Shown: positions 42,210 to 51,782, counted from the stretch's first letter. The stretch: 64,000 bases of DNA from 38-11 sp964539975 (GCA_964539975.1 CAZIKK010000011.1:1-64000); one strand, 5' to 3'. Notes: a model not told the origin generated them from the sequence alone. Translations and numbers: made by a program.

Positions 42210-43464
42210 TAAAATTCCTCAATTTTTCATAGGTTTCAGACAAACGAGCAAAAAGGGGCAAGGGCAGATCTAGTCGTTCCAATTGAATCCCAGAGGGGCG
42301 TTGTCGGTTGTTGCTCCCCATATAGGCACCACCAATAAAATTGGCGCTATAATGCCATTGGTGGGACATGGTTCTAATCAAGGAAATAGCGCCTGAAGAA
42401 AGAGCGGGAGCCATGTAAGGCTTATAACCCAATTCTCGGATAGCTAGATTTGATTGGATGGCAGCTTGTGTTAAGAACAATGAATGAGACTGGTTGTAGT
42501 TCTTGATACTGTCTGCAATGACCAATCCTTCTCCGTGCGGTCCAAAGGCTCTGCCAAACTTCTGATAATGTTGGAGGTGAGGTTGTTTTTGACTGTGATA
42601 GACAGCCCTTGCGTGCATAACACCTAAACCATAACCTTTGATTTGTTCAGGGAATAAACCTTGATAATCCCATTCTTGAGAAGCATTTAAATTGCTGGAT
42701 TTAAATGCAGCATAGCAAAGATGGTCCACCGGATCAGAAACAACCGCGAATAACCCGGTGTAGCTATTGTCACGAGCCATTTTTGCATAGGTGGATAAGA
42801 TTTTAGCATTTTCCTCAAATTGAATCATCCGAACATCTTTGATGTCACTGCCTACAGGAGGGACACCTTTTGAGGCGCAAAAAACAAACAAGTCGCCATC
42901 GAATAGATCGGTGGCCTCTTTGACGATAATGGGAGGCAGCTCATGATTGAAAGGATGGCAAACTTGATTCATTTCCATTTCCCATCGCAGTAAGTTCTCC
43001 GGGTTACGGTCATAAACGCCAATATGATCAATGAGTCCACCACCGAGGAGCTTAAGACCCAATAAAAGCGTGCCGCCTACATCACCAAGAGCTAGAAGAT
43101 TGACTCGCCAACGCTTAGGAGTGACCGCGTTAAGATGAGTTTGCCATTTTGGATACTGGGTGTTGACGCCTTTAACCTGACCTGAAGCCATTTTTTCAGC
43201 CAATGCATCTGGTAGATCAAAGCTTCCAGAACAAGATTGCAACAAATGTAGGTTTTCTTCCTCGATCAACATTTCTTTTGGATGGTTTAGAGAGAAGCTA
43301 CCTCGAGATTTTCCAGGAGGTAGTTGGTAAAGGTAATAAATAGGGTCGTTGTCACGATACAAAGAGTCGAGGGAGATAGGTGTCATATCAGGGTATTCAA
43401 TTCTTGAAAAGACTTTTTTCCCTAAGTGGGTGTAGGCATAAAGCGTCATAGGCTCCCCTTTCAT
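42199..43464 (-). CDS. LDH/MDH-like NAD-dependent dehydrogenase
   Basis: A 421-residue protein with a Rossmann fold: LLALGDVGGTLLLGL (GDVGG at 127-131), acidic D152 in VYDRN, SDPVDHLC at 243-250 in the place of the LDH/MDH SNPVD motif, and FGPHGEG at 307-313 where LDH has the catalytic GEHG. The family usually has about 310-330 residues, so the first 100 residues are an added N-terminal domain. The usual arginine near SNPVD was not confirmed. The start codon overlaps the giant gene's stop (ATGA); an in-frame ATG at 43449 behind GGGGAG is the alternative. Substrate unknown. Confidence 0.7.
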   Translation of the reverse strand: MKGEPMTLYAYTHLGKKVFSRIEYPDMTPISLDSLYRDNDPIYYLYQLPPGKSRGSFSLNHPKEMLIEEENLHLLQSCSGSFDLPDALAEKMASGQVKGVNTQYPKWQTHLNAVTPKRWRVNLLALGDVGGTLLLGLKLLGGGLIDHIGVYDRNPENLLRWEMEMNQVCHPFNHELPPIIVKEATDLFDGDLFVFCASKGVPPVGSDIKDVRMIQFEENAKILSTYAKMARDNSYTGLFAVVSDPVDHLCYAAFKSSNLNASQEWDYQGLFPEQIKGYGLGVMHARAVYHSQKQPHLQHYQKFGRAFGPHGEGLVIADSIKNYNQSHSLFLTQAAIQSNLAIRELGYKPYMAPALSSGAISLIRTMSHQWHYSANFIGGAYMGSNNRQRPSGIQLERLDLPLPLFARLSETYEKLRNFNER

Positions 43465-46400
43465 TTCACGATATTTTGAATTCGAATGAGTTCATAGATA
43501 TCATTTTTTATGTAAATAGATGGTTTCTTATTAAAATTGTAGTTTAAATCGTATCCTTTGTCAGGATATCTGGGAGAAATGATCACTTCGCTCAAGCGTC
43601 CTAAGGTCAAGGTACGTTCATAGATTTTCTGATACTCTTTTTCCAAGGCTTGCATAATGTCGCGGGCATTCTCTAGACATACGAGCGAAAGTTCAAAGAT
43701 GGTTTTGTTACTAGTGTCTTTTATAAAACTTGGCGCGACATAAGGCAGAATCAAATTGACAGATTGAATTAGACTCACGCGATCATCTTGATTTCTTAAT
43801 ATCGTGTCTCCTCCTAAAAAGGGGTACATAAGGTTTTCGTTGAACCATAACCTTAAATTGGGAATGAAATAGGCACCATCTACATCTCGATTTCGAACAT
43901 CCATTAGCTCTTTGCCTCTACCCGATAGAATGCCAACGATGGTTTTTTGAATTTCAATGCCTTCTTTTCTAAATAGAGGTTCAATGGCTTTGAGGCGGTA
44001 GCCTTTATGCAGAAGATCGTCTACAAGAATAACAGGACGATCAAATGACTTGATGGTTTTGACTTGATCTGGCAAAGTCGAATAAAAAGGGTATTCGCCA
44101 ATTTTGAAACCTGATAGATCCGGGAAAAACATTTTTTCAGTATGGAGGGATTTGGTGATGGTGTTTGGGACAATTTTGCCCTGTAAAAAGTTGCCAAATG
44201 GCACACACATCAAATCTCCCAATTGCCGTTTGCTATAAGGAGTATTAGAAACTTGGTTGGTTTCACATATTTTCTTCACTAACTTATGATGAAGCATAGC
44301 ATTGTCAAAGGTCAAGACCAAAGAACCAGGATACAGTTTTGTGAGTGCTTTTTGAAGCCTTTTACGTGTTTGGTAAATAATTTCAATAATTTTTGGGTTT
44401 TCACTGAAAGGCTCTTTCAAAAAGCTTTTCATGTTAAGCATCAAAGAGACGGTTTTACGCATGTCCACACCAAAAACCTTTTGGCCTTGGTTGTCAATAG
44501 GCAGCGGTTGAAATCCTTGTAAATCAAGTATTTCATTAATTTGATTGGAAGCCACATTAGTTAAGATGTTATGGTATACCGCATAGGTGAGGTCTTCTTC
44601 TAAACCATGGGCGAGTGTTTCTGTGATTAAAATCTGTTCCATGTTGACTTGTTCGGATTCTTGGTTGATATAGATGCCATCAATGATCAGAATTTTGCCA
44701 GAAGCTATCTCACGTATGTGTTCTGTTACCTCAGTGTTTTTGAATTCTCGGTAAAGTTCAGTTAATTTTATGAAATGAAAAGCCGAAAAACCAATGATTT
44801 TTCCATTTGAATGGGATTCTCGGATAATTAGGAATTTGATTTTCTTATCTTGTATGTCTTCTCCGGCATTTTTGTACAAATCTGTGTGGACAAAAATATG
44901 GTGTCCGATTTCTTTTTTTATTTGGTCTGTCAAATTATCCAGAATAGAGATTTCCATCGGATCTGTTTGGATCAATGACTTGTATTGTGGTTCTCTTAGG
45001 TAAAGATTGGAGTCATAAATGAACTTTTGGGCCATTGGATCTACTAATTTTGTAATATCACGATTGTCATCAATATGCTCGCGTATCAGTGACGAGCTGA
45101 TATCTTCCATATGGACGGGCAGTTGAAGTTGAATCACATCTCCTTTGATTCGCCCGGCAACTTCATCAGATTTTAATTCTTCCTTCTGATTAGAGAAAGA
45201 GGAAGAACGTTTGAAAATAATATGGTTGAGGGAGTGGATGGAGCTTTTTGAAGCTCGCTTTCCATAGGCGCTAGCATTTACAATGACATCACTACCGACA
45301 ACTAAGTAAAGTTCACGATTTTCGAATACTTCTTTCAGATGCTGAACATCTCTGTTGTTGGCTATGTTGATGGGGATGTCATCAGGAAACAAGTAGACAT
45401 CCAATTCATCTGAGATGGACAGATTGGCAATTTGTCGTCTATAAAGTCGTGGCTGGGTTTTTTTGGACCAAGAAAACTCATCCAACGCCAAATACACTTC
45501 AAATCCTAGACTTTTGATTTCCTTCACGATTTGCTTATGGCCAATGGAGAAAGGATCGAAAGTACCTGGGAAAAATGCTATTTTTTTCTTATCAACATGA
45601 TTGATATCGCCAACAAAGAAAGTATAATCACTGATAAAACGATACAAATGATTAAGTGAGGCGGCATTGCTGAGAAAGAAAACATCGGTTAGATCTTTTT
45701 CTGATAGCAAAGTCAGTAGCTTTTTACTTATTTTTCTAAAGATAGACTGTTTTTCATCAAGGCTGAGAAATTGTGAATTGAAGATATTTTTCCCGATGAA
45801 ATAAAAGGCTTCTTGGCGGATGCTTTCATCGTAATTGGACAATCCCGCCATCAATATGCCGATCATTTTTTCAAGACGAGCATCATAGGTTTCAGAAGTC
45901 TCGGAGAATCTCTCAGGATAAAGAGGATAGTGCTCAATGATAAATGCCACTGTGTTCAAAATCAAAGGGATGGTTCTGGGACTCCGATCTTTTGCGTAGA
46001 TTTCATAGTCATCAATAGACTCATCCAACTCTTTTGGATGCAGAAACAACATAAACTGACCTAAGTAACGGGGGATGTACTTTGAAAACTCATAACCCTC
46101 GATATCTAGGCCTCTTAGCAACTCAATGGCCACATCATTTCGCTGATCAATGGACAACAAAGGCCCCAGCTTTAACAAAGCAAGTCCAGCTTGATTTCTA
46201 ACAAATTCTACAGCGCTGACTTTAACTAGGTTACACAAATGCGTTGCTGTATGAAGTCTGGAAATAGGAGAAATGTGCTTAATAAATTCGTCAATATATT
46301 TTACGTTTGTCGACTTGACAATCCAAGGAACAGCTGACTTAAGATTCATCAAAAACAGCTCAGACAAATCATGGCTTTGCTCGAGCAGTTTGTTGTAGTA

Positions 46401-48323
46401 GAAGTTGACGTGCAAAGCATCAATATCTAGATGCTGAGCAACCTTATATTTTAGATAATAGACAGCTAGCTCCTCATCGGGTTTCATGTGTTGCAAGTAA
46501 TCGATGACGTTGTCGAAGTACGGCGTGTCTTTTCCCAACAAACGGGTGATTCTTTCCATAGTGTCCAATGCGATGACAGAAGTTTCCAAATCAGACTCAA
46601 AAAAACTAGAGACATAAGCGACAACAGGTTGTATTTGTTCGGCGGTCATGTCTAGATAAGGCAGTCGCCACAAAGCATCAAGCAAGATGAATATTTTGTT
46701 TCGATTGGTACCATCCTTGTCTAAATGCTGGATAAACACATTGATGTAATCGGGATAATGCTTTTTCTTGGAACGAGCTAACAATGATCCAATGACAGTT
46801 TTCAGAGAGTAACCGATCCATACTTTATGTTGATCAATAATCTTGTGGTCAGGATTAAGAATCAGGTCTAAATATTTGTCCCACAATTGAACGCTATCGA
46901 TTTCCGGTTGGGCAAGTTGTTTGTCAGCGGGCACTTCTTTCCGGTATTCATCATCAAATTCAGCGATGGTGCAACCAAGAATTTCTGAGGCTTGGCGACG
47001 GATATCTCCTTCTCGGTGCATAAGCAAATCGTACATAAAATTCATGGTGAGCAATTTTTGCTTGGGTGTCAGGTAGGTGGTGTATTCATTGAAAACATTC
47101 AAATACGCACGGATGTTTTTCCAGTTTTTTTCGCTACGAGCCCCTTCTAGAAGTATGCTGAGAGATTCATCGGAACTAAGCTTGTACATCAATTCTATAT
47201 TGTGTTCGATGGCCATGTACTTAAAGCTTTGTACGATGTCATCTCCAAAAAGCAGCGAATAGTCTTTTTTATGAACATGGCGAAGTTCTTTATGGATCAA
47301 GTGTATGTCGACGCCTTGATGAACCATAAAGCTTTCAAAGTCGACAAGCTTGGCATAAACGCGTTTGTAACGATTTTCTTTAGCTTCATCTAAATGGTCT
47401 AATTTGTTTAGTATTACCTGAAAGGAATCTTCCAGGGAATAGATTTGCATTTTTGTTGATGAGGCCGTGACATTGTTTTTTACTCTAAAGTCCGAATAGA
47501 TCAATACAAGCGATTCCAACGGCAAATTCTCCAATTCAAGATCCCAAGTGGAGTGATTCAAAGCGACATGACCGATTTGTGGGATATTGAAGCGGTTGAA
47601 CCATTGCTCGGTATAGAAATAATGGTAGTACGCCACTCGTTTTTGTTCTTCTCCAACACAGCCATATTTGCCGATATCGTGACCAGCTGCGGCACCAGAG
47701 ACTCTCCCAAGGTCAATGGGAATACCTGCCGATTTCAATTGACGCCCAATGTGCATAGCCGTGTAATGCACACCGGCAATATGTTCAATAGTGTTGTAGC
47801 CAGTAGTCTCATAACTTAGACGCATGAGCTCATAGATGTAGTTGTCTTGAAAGGTTTTTTGGAAACGCAAATATTCATTTGGGTTTCGCAATTGATGAAT
47901 TTCTTTTTCAGTCAAAAAATCGAAATCCAAGAAAGGATTGAAAGGTTTGCTTTTTCTTTCGCTTTCAAATGTGGTTCGCAAAACCTGAAGATAGAATAGA
48001 ACCGCACGCTCATACTTTTTTTCTAACTTAGCGGTGACGGCATGGGGGTAAGATTTGTGAAGTACCGTTTGATAGGTATACTGCAACCAGTCATCTCTTG
48101 AGTCATCGCTGATATGATTCATAATATCGATGCATAAGTTCAACACATCGGCACAAGTAATTTCGCTGCGACTGACAAGAGTAGATAATTTATTTACAAA
48201 GTGTTTATTTAACACCAATCCATGAACTTTTTCTTCGGACAAGCTCAGTTTTTTCAAGAGCCAGTCTTGGGTCAGATTGCTAAGAATTTCGCGATGAAGC
48301 TCGTTTAAAGCTATTCTACTCAT
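43461..48323 (-). CDS. giant HD / helical-repeat / NadD-like / PRTase-like fusion protein
   Basis: A 1620-residue soluble protein. Domains by eye: HD phosphohydrolase-like domain (about 165-330) with H186, H215-D216 in GHDIGKYG, H257 and D278; a long helical region (about 340-900) that looks like alpha-solenoid repeats; a NadD-like nucleotidyltransferase (about 912-1110) with FFPGTFDPFSIGH at 917-929, VVGSDVIVN, and ISSSLIREH at 1075-1083; a mixed region (1135-1285) that may be a GNAT-like fold; and a PRTase-like domain (about 1335-1530) with VILVDDLLHKGYR at 1431-1443. The ATG at 48323 follows GGAGGG; an earlier in-frame ATG at 48371 lies upstream of the likely promoter and is rejected. Function is unknown; nucleotide or NAD salvage is the natural guess. 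Confidence 0.72.
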   Translation of the reverse strand: MSRIALNELHREILSNLTQDWLLKKLSLSEEKVHGLVLNKHFVNKLSTLVSRSEITCADVLNLCIDIMNHISDDSRDDWLQYTYQTVLHKSYPHAVTAKLEKKYERAVLFYLQVLRTTFESERKSKPFNPFLDFDFLTEKEIHQLRNPNEYLRFQKTFQDNYIYELMRLSYETTGYNTIEHIAGVHYTAMHIGRQLKSAGIPIDLGRVSGAAAGHDIGKYGCVGEEQKRVAYYHYFYTEQWFNRFNIPQIGHVALNHSTWDLELENLPLESLVLIYSDFRVKNNVTASSTKMQIYSLEDSFQVILNKLDHLDEAKENRYKRVYAKLVDFESFMVHQGVDIHLIHKELRHVHKKDYSLLFGDDIVQSFKYMAIEHNIELMYKLSSDESLSILLEGARSEKNWKNIRAYLNVFNEYTTYLTPKQKLLTMNFMYDLLMHREGDIRRQASEILGCTIAEFDDEYRKEVPADKQLAQPEIDSVQLWDKYLDLILNPDHKIIDQHKVWIGYSLKTVIGSLLARSKKKHYPDYINVFIQHLDKDGTNRNKIFILLDALWRLPYLDMTAEQIQPVVAYVSSFFESDLETSVIALDTMERITRLLGKDTPYFDNVIDYLQHMKPDEELAVYYLKYKVAQHLDIDALHVNFYYNKLLEQSHDLSELFLMNLKSAVPWIVKSTNVKYIDEFIKHISPISRLHTATHLCNLVKVSAVEFVRNQAGLALLKLGPLLSIDQRNDVAIELLRGLDIEGYEFSKYIPRYLGQFMLFLHPKELDESIDDYEIYAKDRSPRTIPLILNTVAFIIEHYPLYPERFSETSETYDARLEKMIGILMAGLSNYDESIRQEAFYFIGKNIFNSQFLSLDEKQSIFRKISKKLLTLLSEKDLTDVFFLSNAASLNHLYRFISDYTFFVGDINHVDKKKIAFFPGTFDPFSIGHKQIVKEIKSLGFEVYLALDEFSWSKKTQPRLYRRQIANLSISDELDVYLFPDDIPINIANNRDVQHLKEVFENRELYLVVGSDVIVNASAYGKRASKSSIHSLNHIIFKRSSSFSNQKEELKSDEVAGRIKGDVIQLQLPVHMEDISSSLIREHIDDNRDITKLVDPMAQKFIYDSNLYLREPQYKSLIQTDPMEISILDNLTDQIKKEIGHHIFVHTDLYKNAGEDIQDKKIKFLIIRESHSNGKIIGFSAFHFIKLTELYREFKNTEVTEHIREIASGKILIIDGIYINQESEQVNMEQILITETLAHGLEEDLTYAVYHNILTNVASNQINEILDLQGFQPLPIDNQGQKVFGVDMRKTVSLMLNMKSFLKEPFSENPKIIEIIYQTRKRLQKALTKLYPGSLVLTFDNAMLHHKLVKKICETNQVSNTPYSKRQLGDLMCVPFGNFLQGKIVPNTITKSLHTEKMFFPDLSGFKIGEYPFYSTLPDQVKTIKSFDRPVILVDDLLHKGYRLKAIEPLFRKEGIEIQKTIVGILSGRGKELMDVRNRDVDGAYFIPNLRLWFNENLMYPFLGGDTILRNQDDRVSLIQSVNLILPYVAPSFIKDTSNKTIFELSLVCLENARDIMQALEKEYQKIYERTLTLGRLSEVIISPRYPDKGYDLNYNFNKKPSIYIKNDIYELIRIQNIVK

Positions 48324-48354
48324 ATATTTCCCTCCGTCGAAAGCATATACTACA

Positions 48355-48383
48355 ATTTTAACACTTATCAATTTAAGCGTAAA
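48355..48383 (-). promoter_or_regulatory. sigma-A promoter of the giant-protein operon
   Basis: On the minus strand TTTACG (plus 48378-48383), 17 bases, and TAAAAT (plus 48355-48360). The start would be about 25 bases before the ATG at 48323. It overlaps both arms of the inverted repeat. Confidence 0.5.
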
Positions 48384-48389
48384 GTGTTA
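48359..48389. repeat. inverted repeat, possible operator between divergent genes
   Basis: Arms TAACACTT (48359-48366) and AAGTGTTA (48382-48389) are perfect complements with a 15-base spacer. They touch the -10 and -35 of the minus-strand promoter. The neighbouring GntR regulator is the obvious candidate to bind, but the arms are not a known GntR consensus. Confidence 0.5.
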
Positions 48390-48401
48390 TTGCCTCAATG
48401 C

Positions 48402-48429
48402 TTGACAGATCAATAGAAATCAGTATAAT
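48402..48429 (+). promoter_or_regulatory. sigma-A promoter for the gntR-type regulator
   Basis: TTGACA at 48402-48407, 16 bases, TATAAT at 48424-48429, both perfect; 46 bases before the gene. Confidence 0.8.
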
Positions 48430-48474
48430 GAAAACATCAAAGGATCAAAGTGGCAAAAATCCGAGGTGAAATCA

Positions 48475-49185
48475 ATGAGCACAATGCCCCATTATGTAAA
48501 AATTAAAGACTATATTGTTGAAAACATCAAGCAAGAACATTACAAACCTGGCGAAAAAATCCCATCTGAAAAAGAGTTGGGGGATATGTTCAATGTAAGT
48601 CGAATAACTGCCACAACAGCGATCCGTGACTTAGTTAAGGAAGGTTATATTTATCGTGTTCAAGGGAAAGGTTCTTATGTATCGGGAAAAAAAGCAGAAA
48701 ACTTAAAAACGCATAGAGCCTATGGATTTGAGAATGATAGCACGTTGAATGAAGGGTATCATAAAACGATGAGCATGCAAGTAGTCAAAGAGAGAAAAGA
48801 CTTATCTGAAAAATTTGGGATGAGTATAGAGGATGAGTTTTATGAAATCTTGCGTGTCAAAGTGATTGGTGAGAAAGTGAACGCTTTGGAGTATGTCTAT
48901 CTACCTGTAAAGTACTATTTAACACTAGACATACGGGATGAAAAGGCAGGATTGATCCATGATTTGGTGGAAGAGCATTGCTTTCTCAAGCAAAAAAGAG
49001 CCAAAGTATACATTGAGCCAGTTTTGCTATCAGAAGAAGAGTCTAAATTGATGAAGGTAACAGGAAAGAGTCCAATGCTATTGTGGGAAAAATTCACGTT
49101 TTCAGAAGAGGAAGTCATTATAGAGTATTCACGTAACATTATCAATTCTGATCTTTATCGGTTTTATATGGATTTGGATATATGA
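48475..49185 (+). CDS. GntR/HutC-family transcriptional regulator
   Basis: A 236-residue regulator. An N-terminal winged helix (about 5-72: KIKDYIVENIKQEHYKPGEK, IPSEKELGDMFNVSRITA, GKGSYVSG) is followed by a UTRA ligand-binding domain (about 95-233). A GTG at 48466 in the same frame is part of the GAGGTG site; ATG 48475 has the right spacing. It is divergent from the giant-protein gene and convergent with iorB, so control of the giant operon is likely; the ligand is unknown. Confidence 0.88.
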   Translation: MSTMPHYVKIKDYIVENIKQEHYKPGEKIPSEKELGDMFNVSRITATTAIRDLVKEGYIYRVQGKGSYVSGKKAENLKTHRAYGFENDSTLNEGYHKTMSMQVVKERKDLSEKFGMSIEDEFYEILRVKVIGEKVNALEYVYLPVKYYLTLDIRDEKAGLIHDLVEEHCFLKQKRAKVYIEPVLLSEEESKLMKVTGKSPMLLWEKFTFSEEEVIIEYSRNIINSDLYRFYMDLDI

Positions 49186-49201
49186 CATGAGTAAAAGTAT
49201 T

Positions 49202-49241
49202 AAGAGCGTGCCTATTAGATTTAAGGCACGCTCTTTTTTTG
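49202..49241. terminator. terminator between gntR-type gene and iorB
   Basis: AAGAGCGTGCCT (49202-49213) pairs with AGGCACGCTCTT (49224-49235), 12 bases, followed by T7. It terminates the regulator and lies between convergent genes. Confidence 0.9.
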
Positions 49242-49246
49242 ATGCG

Positions 49247-49837
49247 TTATTTCGACATAGGGTTAATTGCGTATCCTGCTTCAAAAGCTTTAAGGTTAAT
49301 GGAAACCAGGTGGCTGGGAACGGTGGATTCGATCACACCTTTCCAGTCCATAGCTTCAAGGCGAAGATACCGCACAAAGGCGCCCAACAATACCAGGTTC
49401 ATCGTTTTGGCATTTCCTAGTTTTGCAGCCACAGAAGAAGCGTTTAAAGTGTGAAGGGAATGAATGGCCCGACGATAGGTGTCCATGACGTCATCTGGAT
49501 AGGAACTGATTCCCAAAGAGACGGTGAAAGGTTGGATAGCGTGATCGTTCACTATGAGAGAACCTTCCTTTTTCAGATAGTGTAACCACCTGAGAGCTTC
49601 AGATTTTTCGAAAGCCACAATAATGTCGGCCGTTCCAGTTTCAATAACAGGAGAAAATATTTGTTTGCTCACTCGAATCTGTGTGGAAACACTGCCACCG
49701 CGCTGGGACATTCCATGGATTTCTGCCATTTTCACGTCCAGTCCAGCATTGAGGAAGACGGCAGAGATGATTTTTGACATAAGAATGGTTCCTTGACCAC
49801 CCACACCAACCAATAAGATATTGAGAGAGTTAAACAT
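49247..49837 (-). CDS. iorB: indolepyruvate ferredoxin oxidoreductase beta subunit IorB
   Basis: The gamma-type catalytic half of a 2-oxoacid:ferredoxin oxidoreductase. The 196-residue protein shows ILLVGVGGQGTILMSKII near the N-terminus and MAEIHGMSQRGGSVSTQIR, both family signatures. The ATG at 49837 follows AGGTGAT and overlaps the end of iorA by 8 bases; a GTG at 49846 in frame lies in the ribosome site. Its partner iorA is directly upstream. Confidence 0.93.
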   Translation of the reverse strand: MFNSLNILLVGVGGQGTILMSKIISAVFLNAGLDVKMAEIHGMSQRGGSVSTQIRVSKQIFSPVIETGTADIIVAFEKSEALRWLHYLKKEGSLIVNDHAIQPFTVSLGISSYPDDVMDTYRRAIHSLHTLNASSVAAKLGNAKTMNLVLLGAFVRYLRLEAMDWKGVIESTVPSHLVSINLKAFEAGYAINPMSK

Positions 49838-51617
49838 CTGAATCACCTATCCTTTCTATGGCATCAAAGGGACAAACTTGTTGGCAAATGGTGCAGCCGT
49901 TGCACTGAACAGAATCGATGAAGACTTTGGATGATTGGGCATCTATTTGTAGCGCTGGACAACCGGTTCGGATACAAGATTTGCAGAATTTACACTGATC
50001 AGGATCGATCTTACACTTCATATTCTGACGTTGATATTGGACGGGTTTTAACAATGCGCACTCTCGTCTTGAAACGATGACAAAAGGCAAATCGGCTTGA
50101 TAACCGGCTTCAACGGCTTTCTTTGTGGCGTCCAGGTCATATGGATCCACAACGAGAATATTTTCATTGGGGATACCGCACGCAGACACAAGCTTTTCTA
50201 TTTGAATGGCATCTGATTGGGTTCCCATGGCACCTATTCCAGTTCCAGGATTGTCCTGGTGACCGGTCATGGCTGTGATGCTGTTATCCATGATGATAGT
50301 GGTGACAGGTGTTTGATTATAGGTCATATTTAACAAGCCAGTAATACCTGAATGGAAAAAAGTCCCATCTCCAATTAGAGCAAAAGCTTTTAGCTGTGGT
50401 TCGTCTTCTTCAGCAAACAGATTTGCCCGTTGAAAACCTTGTGCAGAAGAGATGGAAGCACCCATATCGATGGATAGATCCATGGCTTCGAAAGGAGGAA
50501 GATAACCAAGGGTGTAACACCCAATATCTCCAGAAAAGAAGGCTTTTTTTCGGTATTTTGCAAGCGTATGGTAGATACCTCTGTGCGGGCATCCAGCACA
50601 GAGAACAGGTGGTCTTGAGGGAGGCGTGTCGGCTACGTTAAAATGAATCATTGGTTTTACGCCGAGAAGATTTTCTCGAATTAATTCTGGGCTAAATTCT
50701 CCGCATAGGGGAAACAGATCTTTGCCTTTGCAATCAATGCCCCAAGATCGGATTTGTTTTTCCATGTAAGGTTCATTTTCTTCTATGACAACTAGTTGCT
50801 TAACTTTTTTTGCAAAAGATCTGATTTTTTCATCGGGCAGGGGATGAGAAAAACCAATTTTCAAGTAAGAAGCTTGATTTCCCAGTACTTCTTTAGCGTA
50901 TTGATAGGAAATACCATTGCAAATAATGCCTATCTCATTGGTATTGAATTCTTCTTGATTAAGGAGGCTTTGGTTAGAATATTGCCGCAAAGCTTCTAAG
51001 TTCTTTTCCAATTGAGGATGTCTTTTTCTGGCATGTGCTGGAACCATAATATACTTTTCCGGGTTTTTTTCAAAAGGTTGAACTTTGCCTAAGGTTCGTT
51101 CGCCAAGACTCACCGGTGTTTTGGAATGACAGATCCGGGTAGTCATTCGAAATAGGACGGTAGTATCATAAGCTTCACTGATGTGAAAGGCTTCTTTCAT
51201 AAAGTCCAGGCATTCTTGAGAATCAGTTGGTTCAACCATGGCAACCTTGGCGAATTGGGCAAAACATCGGTTGTCTTGTTCGTTTTGTGAAGAATGCATG
51301 CCAGGCTCATCGGCTGATACGATCACCAAGCCTCCATTAGAACCGTGGTAGGCATATGACATAAAGGGGTCCGCAGCTACATTCAAGCCAACATGTTTCA
51401 TTGCAGCAAAGGCGCGCACGCCTCTTACAGCGGCACCCATGGCGACTTCCGCTGCCACTTTTTCATTGGGAGCCCATTCTCCATAGACGCCATCGTATTG
51501 AGAAAAATTTTCTAAAATTTCTGTGCTGGGTGTCCCAGGATACGCTGAGCCAACTAATGCGCCAGCTTCATAAGCACCTCGTGCAGTTGCTTCGTTACCA
51601 GTCATTAAAACCTTCAT
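49830..51617 (-). CDS. iorA: indolepyruvate ferredoxin oxidoreductase alpha subunit IorA
   Basis: With IorB it oxidatively decarboxylates aryl pyruvates (from Trp, Phe, Tyr) to acyl-CoA and reduced ferredoxin. The 595-residue protein has the thiamine-diphosphate region (IGDGTFFHSGITGLLNM) and GNEATARGAYEAGA at the start. At the C-terminus two ferredoxin-like motifs appear: CKFCKSCIRTGCPAL and CNGCTICQQVCPFDA. A strong minus-strand promoter lies upstream. It suggests fermentation of aromatic amino acids. Confidence 0.95.
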   Translation of the reverse strand: MKVLMTGNEATARGAYEAGALVGSAYPGTPSTEILENFSQYDGVYGEWAPNEKVAAEVAMGAAVRGVRAFAAMKHVGLNVAADPFMSYAYHGSNGGLVIVSADEPGMHSSQNEQDNRCFAQFAKVAMVEPTDSQECLDFMKEAFHISEAYDTTVLFRMTTRICHSKTPVSLGERTLGKVQPFEKNPEKYIMVPAHARKRHPQLEKNLEALRQYSNQSLLNQEEFNTNEIGIICNGISYQYAKEVLGNQASYLKIGFSHPLPDEKIRSFAKKVKQLVVIEENEPYMEKQIRSWGIDCKGKDLFPLCGEFSPELIRENLLGVKPMIHFNVADTPPSRPPVLCAGCPHRGIYHTLAKYRKKAFFSGDIGCYTLGYLPPFEAMDLSIDMGASISSAQGFQRANLFAEEDEPQLKAFALIGDGTFFHSGITGLLNMTYNQTPVTTIIMDNSITAMTGHQDNPGTGIGAMGTQSDAIQIEKLVSACGIPNENILVVDPYDLDATKKAVEAGYQADLPFVIVSRRECALLKPVQYQRQNMKCKIDPDQCKFCKSCIRTGCPALQIDAQSSKVFIDSVQCNGCTICQQVCPFDAIERIGDSDV

Positions 51618-51683
51618 TGGATCCTCCTAAAAGTGAATACATACATCAAGCAAAAAGACATGTTGACATATCAAGTTAGTTTC

Positions 51684-51712
51684 ATTATAAGAAATGTTTG
51701 ACAAAGCGTCAA
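51684..51712 (-). promoter_or_regulatory. sigma-A promoter for iorAB
   Basis: On the minus strand TTGACG (plus 51707-51712), 17 bases, TATAAT (plus 51684-51689), followed by a leader of about 60 bases. Confidence 0.8.
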
Positions 51713-51773
51713 GATTTACTTCTTGAATCCTCAAACCAAATCCATCACAAACATGGTCGGAATAAGAATTATT

Positions 51774-51782
51774 TGTTATAAT
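51774..51782 (+). promoter_or_regulatory. extended -10 promoter for the opine-dehydrogenase-family gene
   Basis: TGT followed by TATAAT (51777-51782), an extended -10; the -35 (TGGTCG at 51754) is weak. Transcription would start near 51789, after the ATG at 51781, which supports the later start at 51811. Confidence 0.6.

Noticed and set aside
48324..48371. Extended N-terminus of the giant protein (start at 48371)
   Set aside because: The extra 16 codons contain the ribosome site for ATG 48323 and the likely -10 element lies at 48355-48360.
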